64,000 nt of DNA. Source: Streptomyces violaceusniger Tu 4113. Its GTDB lineage: Bacteria; Actinomycetota; Actinomycetes; Streptomycetales; Streptomycetaceae. Positions 53,356 through 60,653 of this stretch are shown one piece after another. Position numbers and translations under genes: made by a program. Under the pieces are notes generated by a model, which saw only the letters and a list, made by a program, of their open reading frames with translations, was not told the origin of the DNA and searched no databases. The stretch covers positions 7,068,001 to 7,132,000 of the forward strand of contig NC_015957.1 in assembly GCF_000147815.2 (NCBI RefSeq), read 5' to 3'. The first letter of the stretch is position 1, and each line of letters begins with the position of its first letter.

Positions 53356-54579
53356 CTACACCATCACGGACACCGTGCCCCGGATGCCGAACAGCGACTT
53401 CCCGTAGATCTCGGCGGCCACTTCGGGGTTGAGGACGGCGTGCCGGCTCCCGGTCTCGATGTCCCGCCAGATGCGCTGCAGCGGGTTGGACTCGCCGAAG
53501 CTCGAAGCGCCCTGGGCAGAGCACACGATGCGGACCGCCTCACGCGCGTGGACCGCCGCCATTCCCGCGTCCATCCGTATCCGTGCCCGCGCGTCGTAAT
53601 CGGGGAACACCCCGGCCCGCGCGGCCTCGTCGATGTCGGCGGCCGCGCGGAAGGCGTGCAGTTGGGCGGAGTCGGCGAGCGACGCCGCCTTCGCGGCGGC
53701 GAGTTGGATGGTGGGTGCCTCGGCCTGAGAGGCGTAGCTCGTCAAGGTCAGAGCTCGCCGCGGGGCCTTCTCCAGCAGGAGATCGACAGCGGCGGCGGCC
53801 AGCCCGAGCTGGGGCCCGGTCAACACGAGCGCGGCGGTCGGCACGAACGGTGCCCGGTAGAGCGCCTCGTCGGTGAAGGGTGTGGCGTAGCGGCCCTCGA
53901 CGGCGTCGGGGACGGAGTGGAAGCGGTGTGCGGGCACGAAGAGGTCCTCGCCGACGAGCGTGTTCGACGCGGTCCCGCGCATGCCCGCCACGAACCAGGT
54001 GTCCTCGATGGTCAGCTCCGACATCGGCGCCAACACGATGCCGACGGCGTCCGATGTGCCCTCGGCGTCCGGCCGGGTGACCCCGAGGACCGCCCAGTCG
54101 GCGTGGGCGCACCCGGAGGCGGGGGCCCAGCGCCCGCTCACCCGGTACCCGCCCTCGACCACGCGCGCGGTGCCCGAGGGGGTCACGACACCGGCGACTC
54201 GGGCGTGGGGAGTGTGGGCCCAGACGTCGTCCTGGGCCCGGGCCGGGAAGAGCCCGACGAACCACGCACTGGCGTTGAGCAGGGAGGTCAGCCAGGAGGT
54301 GGAGCCACAGGCCCGCCCGACCTCGCGGCTGACCTCCAGCAGGGTGCGGTAGTCGGTCTGCAGACCGCCGTAGCGGGCGGGTTGCATCAGCGAGAGCAGG
54401 CCGGCCTCGGCCAGGGCGCCGATGTTCTCGGCGGGGACCATGCGCTCGCGGTCGGTCCGATCGGCGCCCGCGGCGATCAGCGGTCGCAGGGTGGCGGCGC
54501 GCTCGACGAGCTCGGACCGCAGGGCGCGCGCGGTGTCGGTGGTGCGGGGAACGTCCAGGGTGATGGTCATCGTCGTCAT
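53356..54579 (-). CDS. Acyl-CoA-dehydrogenase-fold flavin monooxygenase (HsaA/HpaB-type group D)
   Basis: 407 residues. ACAD-type helical and barrel domains: LAEAGLLSLMQPARYGG, GSTSWLTSLLNASAWFVGLF, VSGRWAPASGCAHADWAVLG and the C-terminal GASSFGESNPLQRIWRDIETG with the conserved R-D-I. The catalytic Glu of dehydrogenases is not where expected, and the R-D-I-x-x-G/A-S-x-H-A stretch (RDIETGSRHAVLNPE) marks the reduced-flavin-dependent hydroxylase branch. A flavin reductase gene lies just upstream (66 bp), supplying FMNH2 or FADH2. Substrate unknown. Confidence 0.88.
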   Translation of the reverse strand: MTTMTITLDVPRTTDTARALRSELVERAATLRPLIAAGADRTDRERMVPAENIGALAEAGLLSLMQPARYGGLQTDYRTLLEVSREVGRACGSTSWLTSLLNASAWFVGLFPARAQDDVWAHTPHARVAGVVTPSGTARVVEGGYRVSGRWAPASGCAHADWAVLGVTRPDAEGTSDAVGIVLAPMSELTIEDTWFVAGMRGTASNTLVGEDLFVPAHRFHSVPDAVEGRYATPFTDEALYRAPFVPTAALVLTGPQLGLAAAAVDLLLEKAPRRALTLTSYASQAEAPTIQLAAAKAASLADSAQLHAFRAAADIDEAARAGVFPDYDARARIRMDAGMAAVHAREAVRIVCSAQGASSFGESNPLQRIWRDIETGSRHAVLNPEVAAEIYGKSLFGIRGTVSVMV

Positions 54580-54644
54580 TTCGGTGTCGGGGATCAGGCG
54601 GGTACGGGTCGTACGGGTGGGACGGGTCGGACGGGTCGGACGGC

Positions 54645-55136
54645 TCAGCTCGCGACGGCGAGAGGGGTGTGGGTGCCGAAGACCCGGCGTGCGTAGGTCA
54701 GCGGGGCCGCAGGGGTCGGCTCGGCCTCCTCGACGCCGACGACGAGCAGGATGTGGTCACCGCCGTCCACGTGGCGTTCGACGCGTCCCGCCGTCCAGCC
54801 GGCGGACTCGGGCAGGTAGGGCAGTCCGGCGCGGAGGGTCCAGGTGACGCCGTCGAACTTCGAGCCCGAACCCCTCCGGCGGGCGAATGCCGACGCCAGT
54901 TCCCGCTGGTGGGCGCCGAGGATGTTCACTCCCACCCGGTCCCCCGGCTGGAGGTGGGGCAGCAGCCGCGAGGAGCGGTCCAGGGCGAAGCTCACGAGCG
55001 GAGGGTCGAGTGAGAGCGAGGCAAGGCTCGAGACGGTGGTGCCGCGCGGTCGTCCGTCGGCGGTCGTCGCCGTCACCACGGTGACCGGCGAGCACACCCC
55101 GCTCATCAGCTCGACGAAGGTCTCTCGGTTGATCAT
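54645..55136 (-). CDS. Flavin reductase (short-chain, HpaC-like)
   Basis: 163 residues, usual length. MSGVCSPVTVVTATTADGRP, then TTVSSLASLSLDPPLVSFAL and RVGVNILGAHQRELASAFA are diagnostic of the FMN-binding split-barrel reductases. It passes reduced flavin to the adjacent monooxygenase. GGGAGG precedes the ATG. Short direct repeats (A-C-G-G-G-T-C-G-G units, 54603-54642) fill the gap to the monooxygenase gene. Confidence 0.92.
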   Translation of the reverse strand: MINRETFVELMSGVCSPVTVVTATTADGRPRGTTVSSLASLSLDPPLVSFALDRSSRLLPHLQPGDRVGVNILGAHQRELASAFARRRGSGSKFDGVTWTLRAGLPYLPESAGWTAGRVERHVDGGDHILLVVGVEEAEPTPAAPLTYARRVFGTHTPLAVAS

Positions 55137-55206
55137 CGTGCGCCTCCCGTAGGTGTATGGGTTCGTCTGTCGGGATGCGTGGTGTTGTGTGGCCCCGCGT
55201 CCGACA

Positions 55207-55410
55207 TCACACAGTGAACTCCGGCTGCCGGGGCGGGCGCTTGGTCTGTCGGCTCAGGATTCCGGCCGCCTGTTGAGCTGCCACACCTGTTTGTTGGTCT
55301 GCCACACCGGTCGGTTGGTCTGCCACACCGGTCTGTTGGTCTGGCGCACGGGTCCGTTGGTCCGCCGCACCGGTCCGGACTGCGACCGGCACTCCGGGCT
55401 CACCGCTCAT
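55207..55410 (-). CDS. Possible 67-residue heptad-repeat peptide overlapping the PucR gene end
   Basis: An ATG at 55410 inside the last codons of the PucR-type gene opens a frame of 67 residues. Its middle is a heptad repeat, T-G-V-A-D-Q-Q with variants, arising from a 21-bp tandem repeat. There is no clear ribosome site and no family resemblance. Translation by re-initiation after the PucR stop is possible. More likely than not it is simply the reading of a repeat. Confidence 0.25.
   Translation of the reverse strand: MSGEPGVPVAVRTGAADQRTRAPDQQTGVADQPTGVADQQTGVAAQQAAGILSRQTKRPPRQPEFTV
55272..55376. repeat. 21-bp tandem repeat, five copies
   Basis: Units based on GTTGGTCTGCCACACCGGTC repeat every 21 bp (positions 55272, 55293, 55314, 55335, 55356), the outer ones more diverged. 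It lies between the PucR-type gene and the flavin reductase. Confidence 0.85.
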
Positions 55411-56773
55411 TCACGTCGCGGGGCAGGAGGACCGCGTCCCCCAGTTCCTCGGTGAGCGCCAGCGCCGTGTGGAGGGCGAAGCGGCGGTCGTCCAGGCCGT
55501 GTCCCAGCACCTCCTGGGCCCGCTTCACGCGGTAGGTCACGGTCCCCCTGGCCACGTGCAGGCGTCGGGCGACATCCGCGAGGCTGCGCTCGGCGCCGAT
55601 GTAGTGGTACAGCGTGGTCCGCAGCGCCTCCATCGACGCGCTGCGGGCTGCGAGCCCGCCGAGTTCACGTCGTACGAAGTCACCGGCCGCGTCGAGATCG
55701 GTGGCCAACAGCGCGATGGCGGCCACGTCGGCGTAGGCGGTCGCATGCCTCGGCACCCGCCCGGCCTCGCGCCGCAGTCGCTCGACCCGCTCCCCGCGCC
55801 GGGCCTCGCGGTGGGAGCGACGGAAGCCCTCGACGCCGCCGCCCGGGGTCCCGAAGGCCGCCTGCGTCCGCTGCCGGGCCAGCGCCTCCGCGATGGTCTC
55901 CCACGAACCGGTCCGGCGCGTACCGTCCGAAGTCACCGTGCCGTCCGAAGGCACCGTGCCCCACGCCCACAACCGCCCCGAGGCCACGGGGACGACCAGC
56001 GTCGTGGTGGCGCCCCGGGCCCGGAGCGCCTCGGTGGCCACCGCCTGCAGCGTGGAGCTGCCGTTCGGCACGTCCGACCACACCACCACCGCCTCGTGGG
56101 TCCGGCGCAGGTCGTAGCCGAGGGCACGCGACGCCTCACCGACATCCGTGGCCGTGGCCGTGGCATCACTCAGCAGGGAACGCACGATGTCGGCCCGTGC
56201 CGCGGCCGCGCTGGTGCTCCACACCTCGTGCTCCACGAGGTAGGCGCGGATCATGGTGTCGGAGAGGTCGTCGACGTAGGAGAACAGCTCGCGGGAGATC
56301 GCCGTGACCTCATCGACCGCCGCCTCCGGGTCGACCAGCTCGGCACAGGCCCGCAGGAACGCCTCGGTCGTCGCCGCATGCCCGATCCGGACGCCGTGCA
56401 ACACCCGCTCGAGCGGTACGGCCCGGTGAACGAACTCGTGGATGCCCTCCAGGATCGCGTCATCGGTGGGCGGGGCCACTGCCGGGCCGTCCACCAGAGT
56501 GAACAGCGCCCGCAGAGTAGTCGCTTCATTGCCTCGGCGGAGCAGCTCGACCGCGGCCGGACTACCGCCGAGGTCCGGCACCTCGCCGACGATCCGCCGC
56601 ACGACCACGGAGTTCAGCTCGATCACCCAGCGCACCGGGTCCGCGCCGACGCGCGCGACGGCGTCCTCGACGATCGGGCGCGGGCTCGCCGCTCGGTCCA
56701 GGTCGACCGCACCCCGCGGGCCCAGCCGCGCGATCCAGGCCCGTCCCGGCCGCCGCCCACCGGTCTCGGTCAC
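55400..56773 (-). CDS. PucR/CdaR-type transcriptional regulator
   Basis: 457 residues from a GTG at 56773. The C-terminal PucR helix-turn-helix is clear: LRTTLYHYIGAERSLADVARR and LHVARGTVTYRVKRAQEVLG. The N-terminal half is a helical RsbRD-like sensor (IRRIVGEVPDLGG-type helices), with a middle domain around DLRRTHEAVVVWSDVPNGS. It is the first gene of a leftward series with the flavin reductase, monooxygenase and amidohydrolase, which it most likely activates. Confidence 0.87.
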   Translation of the reverse strand: MTETGGRRPGRAWIARLGPRGAVDLDRAASPRPIVEDAVARVGADPVRWVIELNSVVVRRIVGEVPDLGGSPAAVELLRRGNEATTLRALFTLVDGPAVAPPTDDAILEGIHEFVHRAVPLERVLHGVRIGHAATTEAFLRACAELVDPEAAVDEVTAISRELFSYVDDLSDTMIRAYLVEHEVWSTSAAAARADIVRSLLSDATATATDVGEASRALGYDLRRTHEAVVVWSDVPNGSSTLQAVATEALRARGATTTLVVPVASGRLWAWGTVPSDGTVTSDGTRRTGSWETIAEALARQRTQAAFGTPGGGVEGFRRSHREARRGERVERLRREAGRVPRHATAYADVAAIALLATDLDAAGDFVRRELGGLAARSASMEALRTTLYHYIGAERSLADVARRLHVARGTVTYRVKRAQEVLGHGLDDRRFALHTALALTEELGDAVLLPRDVNER

Positions 56774-56837
56774 ACTGTCTCCCTCGGGCTACGGCGCCGC
56801 GACGGAATCATCGATCCCGGTCGCGGTGATCGGATGA

Positions 56838-57047
56838 TGTGACGCCATACTCGGTCCAAGGCGAGGGACTGATCAACCGCCGGTCGCCGAAGCCATCGTC
56901 CACCCCGGGCTGATCGCCGATGCCTCCGACAGTGTCCGGATCTGCGCGATCAGCCGCGCCGAGGCCGGCGACGGTTCCATCGCGCCGCTCATCGCGAGCT
57001 TGCGGTCCATCGTCGGCTCGCTCGGCATCGACGACAAGCTCATGTGA
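56838..57047 (+). pseudogene. Unrecognised C-terminal gene remnant
   Basis: A plus-strand frame with strong G/C at third positions encodes PPVAEAIVHPGLIADASDSV, RICAISRAEAGDGSI and LRSIVGSLGIDDKLM up to a TGA at 57045. There is no start codon in reach and the frame is closed by a TGA at 56835. It looks like the last ~60 residues of a lost gene; I cannot name the family. It lies upstream of the leftward PucR-type gene. Confidence 0.4.
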
Positions 57048-57421
57048 CCCACCCGGCGTGTGCGTGGGCGACCGTCCGCGCCCCTGAAACGGGGTTCCTG
57101 GCCGCCGGGCCCGGCGCACTCCCCCGGGGGCTATCCCCCGGGGCGGGCCGGATTGTCGGGACCGTCCGGGAAACGGGAGTGTGCTGAGGCATGACGAAGC
57201 CTCACAGACCACTCAGGAACGCCGCCACGAAGGGCGGCTCTCCGTCATGAACCCACGCATCACGCGCACCGCCGCCATCACCACGCCGGCCAGGCGCTGG
57301 CCTTCACCGGGAGCCCGGTTGCTCAGGCCGCTGCCCGAACCGCCGGTCAGGGATCCGGCGTGGACGAGGACGACGGGCCGGGCGCGGCTCGGGCCGACCG
57401 GAGACAGCCTGGCCCTGGGCG
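57048..57421. other. Intergenic stretch with one hairpin, no recognisable gene
   Basis: Apart from the stem-loop at 57122-57143 I see only short open frames (for example a 19-codon one at 57192 and a longer one at 57247) with poor codon patterns and no family resemblance. It may contain decayed sequence, as the flanking remnant does. Confidence 0.55.
57122..57143. terminator. GC hairpin after the remnant
   Basis: CCCCGGGGG-CTAT-CCCCCGGGG, a perfect 9-bp stem with a 4-nt loop, 75 bp after the remnant's stop. Probably the terminator of the lost gene. Confidence 0.65.
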
Positions 57422-58195
57422 CTACGCCACGGGGATGATGCCGCCGTCGACCCGGAACTGGGCTCCCGTGAGCCACTTCGCGCGGCCGGATGCGAGGAAA
57501 GCGATCATCTCCGCCACGTCCTCGGGATCGCCGGGCCGGCCCATCGGCACATTGAGGTGATCCACGATCTGCTGCTGGACCTCCGCCACGCCAACGCCCT
57601 GCCGGTCGGCGATGCGCTGGAGGTGCTGGACGGCGCCCTCGGTGGCCACGAAGCCCGGCAGGACACACACCACCCGCACTCCGTGCTCTCCCACTTCGGT
57701 CGCCAGCTCGCGGCTGTAGGCGTTGAGCGCCGCCTTGGCCGCCGCGTAGGACGCTTCGGTGCGCTGCGGCAGACGGCTCGCGATCGACGAGACGTGCACG
57801 ACGACGCCGGAACCCCGCTCGACCATCCCCGGGACCAGGGCCCGGTCGAGCCGGACGGCACTGAGCAGGTTCATCTCGAGGTCCGCACGCCACGACGCGT
57901 CGGACCGCGTCAGGGTCGGCATCGGGGCGCTCGCGGCGGCCGCGTTGTTGACCAGGACATCCACCCCGCCCACGCTGTCGATGACCCGTCGGCCGAGCTC
58001 CGCCGCTCCTTGCTCCGTCGCGAGGTCCGCGGGGATGAAGGTGACCGGCAGATCCTCCGGAGGCGCGCCGCGCGAGGCGGTCAGCACCGTCGCGCCCGCG
58101 GCGGCGAATCGACGGGCGGTCGCTTCGCCCAGACCACGGCTGCCACCGGTGACCAGCACACGAAGGCCGCTGAGCCCCTCCTCCGGAACTGTCAT
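57422..58195 (-). CDS. Short-chain dehydrogenase/reductase (SDR)
   Basis: 257 residues. Cofactor motif TGGSRGLGEA, NNAAAA strand motif, catalytic Ser/Tyr/Lys in VSSIAS and YAAAK, and the C-terminal WLTGAQFRVDGG. GGAGGGG precedes the ATG. It is divergent from a TetR gene with a shared, repeat-rich promoter region, so induction by release of that repressor is likely. The SDR at the right edge of the window is a close paralogue. Confidence 0.9.
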   Translation of the reverse strand: MTVPEEGLSGLRVLVTGGSRGLGEATARRFAAAGATVLTASRGAPPEDLPVTFIPADLATEQGAAELGRRVIDSVGGVDVLVNNAAAASAPMPTLTRSDASWRADLEMNLLSAVRLDRALVPGMVERGSGVVVHVSSIASRLPQRTEASYAAAKAALNAYSRELATEVGEHGVRVVCVLPGFVATEGAVQHLQRIADRQGVGVAEVQQQIVDHLNVPMGRPGDPEDVAEMIAFLASGRAKWLTGAQFRVDGGIIPVA

Positions 58196-58210
58196 GGGAG
58201 TGCCCCTCCA

Positions 58211-58265
58211 GTAAGGTGAACCCGACTCCGGAAACTATACATAAACGGAACCCGACTCACCTTAC
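58211..58265. promoter_or_regulatory. Divergent promoter/operator between SDR and TetR genes
   Basis: Two direct copies of GAACCCGACTC (58218 and 58248, exactly 30 bp apart) are enclosed by a 9-bp inverted repeat GTAAGGTGA (58211-58219) / TCACCTTAC (58257-58265). An A+T-rich core with TATAC at 58236-58240 sits between them and could be a -10 region. Confidence 0.65.
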
Positions 58266-58275
58266 GGAGGCACTG

Positions 58276-58854
58276 TTGCCGTCGTCACGTCCGATGCGCG
58301 CCGATGCGCGCCGCAACCGCGAGGCACTCCTGGCCACGGCGCGGGAGGCGTTCCTCACCGGCGAGGCCGACGCTCATGTGGAAGAGATCGCCCGGCGGGC
58401 CGGAGTGGCGGTCGGGACGCTCTACCGCCACTTCGAGACACGCGAGGCCCTCGTCGAGGAGGTCTACCGCCAGGAGGTCGACGAGCTGTGCGCAGCCCCT
58501 GCGGAACTCCTTGGCCTGCATGCCCCGGACGAGGCCCTGCGCCAGTTCCTGCTGCTGCTCGTGGAGCACGCGGCCGTGGGCAAGGGAATGGCCGTCGCGC
58601 TGGAGAGCATCATGGCCACGGACTCACCGATCTTCGATGACGCCCGCACGCGGATGGCACAGGCTCTCCAGCAACTGCTCGAAGCGGGCACAACGGCCGG
58701 CACCATCCGCGGCGGCGTCAGCGGACGCACACTGCTGCGCGCGCTGGGGGGCATCTGCGGAATGCACACCACGGAGGGCTGGCAGGACGAAGCCGTGCAG
58801 ATCACGGCGATCCTCTTCGACGGCCTGCGTTTCGGCGCGCGGAACGCGGGCTGA
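58276..58854 (+). CDS. TetR family transcriptional repressor
   Basis: About 192 residues. Helix-turn-helix: RRNREALLATAREAFLTGEA and RAGVAVGTLYRHFETREALV. The C-terminal SbtR-like domain contains LRQFLLLLVEHAAVGKGMAV. I prefer the TTG at 58276, which has GGAGG 5 bp upstream; ATG 58294 is an alternative. A start at 58216 would place coding sequence across the operator. Likely represses itself and the divergent SDR. Confidence 0.85.
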   Translation: MPSSRPMRADARRNREALLATAREAFLTGEADAHVEEIARRAGVAVGTLYRHFETREALVEEVYRQEVDELCAAPAELLGLHAPDEALRQFLLLLVEHAAVGKGMAVALESIMATDSPIFDDARTRMAQALQQLLEAGTTAGTIRGGVSGRTLLRALGGICGMHTTEGWQDEAVQITAILFDGLRFGARNAG

Positions 58855-58923
58855 GCCGCCGCGCCTCGCGCCGACGAGGCGTGTCCGGGAGAGCCTGTCC
58901 GGGAGACCGGCGCGTCAGACGCG

Positions 58924-59736
58924 TCAGACTCCCAGGGTCACCATCACGACCAGCACGATCAGGAGCAGGACGATGTAGGCGACGGAGTGGACCCGGTCCG
59001 GGACCCGGCCGGTGACGCGCCTCGCCACGGCGATGGTGGGCAGTGATCCGATGAGCAGGGCGGCGCCCGCGGTGAGATCGACGTAGCCAAGCTGTCCCGG
59101 GCCGGCGGATGTGGCGGGGGCGAGGGCGTAGACGAGGGTTCCGGCCAGGGCGACGGGGACGCTGAGGGGGTTGGCCATGGCGGTCGCCTCGGCCATGGGA
59201 AGACCCCTGCGGCGCAGCAGCGGAACCGTCATGACGCTGCCGCCCACCCCCAGGCCCGCGGCCACCAGGCCGATGCCTATTCCGCCGAGGGTGGTGGTGC
59301 GCCGCCCCAGGGGTTCCGGGCGCGTCTGATGCGCCACGGAGAGGAAGCCCTTCCTCAGCAGGCTGTCCGCGATCGTCACCAGCAGGTAGGCGGCGAACAG
59401 CAGGCGCAGCGCCGTACCGCCGATGAAGGTGGCCGCGAAGGATCCGACGACGGCGCCGACCGCGATGAACGCCGCCAGCGGCCAGACGTACGCGCGGCGC
59501 AGTCGGCCCTGTCGCCACTGGGCCAGCGCCGCCGCGGCGGCATTGACGACCATGACCGCCGCCGAGGTCGCCACGGCGATGTGCATGGCGTCCGCGTCTC
59601 TTCCCGGAGACGCCGTCACGGTCAGAACGCCGTAGACGACGGGGACCGTGATGAAACCGCCGCCGAAGCCGAAGAGCACCGTCGTGATGCCGGTCAGGCA
59701 CCCGAGGAACAGAAGAGTGGAAAACGAGGTCAGCAC
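58924..59736 (-). CDS. TauE/SafE-family membrane exporter
   Basis: 270 residues from a GTG, about eight membrane helices. The family's inverted repeat of glycine/proline loops is visible: FGFGGGFITVPVVYGVLTVT in the first half and LGVGGSVMTVPLLRRRGLPM in the second. Members export sulfite, sulfoacetate or other small anions. It is divergent from the AraC-type gene at 59839 with 102 bp between, its probable regulator. Confidence 0.9.
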   Translation of the reverse strand: MLTSFSTLLFLGCLTGITTVLFGFGGGFITVPVVYGVLTVTASPGRDADAMHIAVATSAAVMVVNAAAAALAQWRQGRLRRAYVWPLAAFIAVGAVVGSFAATFIGGTALRLLFAAYLLVTIADSLLRKGFLSVAHQTRPEPLGRRTTTLGGIGIGLVAAGLGVGGSVMTVPLLRRRGLPMAEATAMANPLSVPVALAGTLVYALAPATSAGPGQLGYVDLTAGAALLIGSLPTIAVARRVTGRVPDRVHSVAYIVLLLIVLVVMVTLGV

Positions 59737-59838
59737 TGGTCAGACGCTAGATACCAGCAGGCGTGGCGGGCAATCGACGGATTGCCATGTTCCTACGCGC
59801 AGCAGACAGCGGCGCGCGGTCCCGCGTAGCCTCGCGGT

Positions 59839-60630
59839 ATGCGCAACATCCGGGTCGCGGAGGTGGACGACCTCGATCGTGCCGTGCTGGCCATCGGCAC
59901 CGACTACCCCCAGGATCATCTGCTCGTCTGGCACGAGCACCGCCGCGCCCAGGTGCTGTACGCGGCCACCGGTGTGATGCGGGTCGAGACGGCGGACGGC
60001 AGTTGGACGATACCCACCGCCCGCGCCGTGCTGATCCCGCCGGCGACCGGGCATCAGGTCACGATGACGGACGTCAGCACCCGCAGCCTCTACGTCGAGC
60101 CCGCCGCCGTGCCGTGGTTTCCCGCCCGCTGTCAGGCCGTCGACGTCTCCGTGCTGCTGCGGGCGCTGATCCTGGAGGCCGTGGAGATGGAGCCGCGCTA
60201 CCCCGAGCACAGCCGCGACGCGGCGGTGGCGGCCCTCATCCTCCACGAGCTCAGGAACCTCACCCCGCTGCCGCTCGATGTGCCGCTGCCCTCCGATCCG
60301 CGGCTGCGCGACCTGTGCGAGGTGTTCCTGCGGAAGCCGGACATCCATGACCCGCCCGCCCGTTGGTGCGCTGCCCTCAGCATCAGCGAACGCACCCTGG
60401 CCCGCCTGTTCCAGCGCGGCACCGGCCTGAGCTTCTCGCAATGGCGGCAACGCGCATGCGTCCTGCACTCCCTTCAGCACCTCACCGCGGGCATGCCCGT
60501 CACACGCATCGCGGCCCAGCTCGGCTACGACAACCCCGCCGCCTACACGGCCGCGTTCAAAAAACTCCTCGGCCAACCGCCGACGGCGTACCGGAGCCCC
60601 GACGCCACGGGCAGCCGCGACCGGGGCTGA
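59839..60630 (+). CDS. AraC family transcriptional regulator (cupin plus HTH)
   Basis: 263 residues. The N-terminal cupin (HLLVWHEHRRAQVLYAATGV, IPPATGHQVTM) is followed by an AraC helix-turn-helix (AALSISERTLARLFQRGTGL, ITRIAAQLGY-like VTRIAAQLGYDNPAAYTAAF). This is the NimR/YdeC-like type, whose members often regulate a divergent exporter, here the TauE/SafE gene. Confidence 0.9.
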   Translation: MRNIRVAEVDDLDRAVLAIGTDYPQDHLLVWHEHRRAQVLYAATGVMRVETADGSWTIPTARAVLIPPATGHQVTMTDVSTRSLYVEPAAVPWFPARCQAVDVSVLLRALILEAVEMEPRYPEHSRDAAVAALILHELRNLTPLPLDVPLPSDPRLRDLCEVFLRKPDIHDPPARWCAALSISERTLARLFQRGTGLSFSQWRQRACVLHSLQHLTAGMPVTRIAAQLGYDNPAAYTAAFKKLLGQPPTAYRSPDATGSRDRG

Positions 60631-60653
60631 CGCCCGGCGCGGCCCCGGGCGCG

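Noticed and set aside
53356..54579. True acyl-CoA dehydrogenase
   Set aside because: A flavin reductase is encoded next to it and the C-terminal motif fits the reduced-flavin hydroxylase branch.
55272..55376. CRISPR array
   Set aside because: Units are contiguous 21-bp tandem copies without unique spacers; no cas genes are present in the window.
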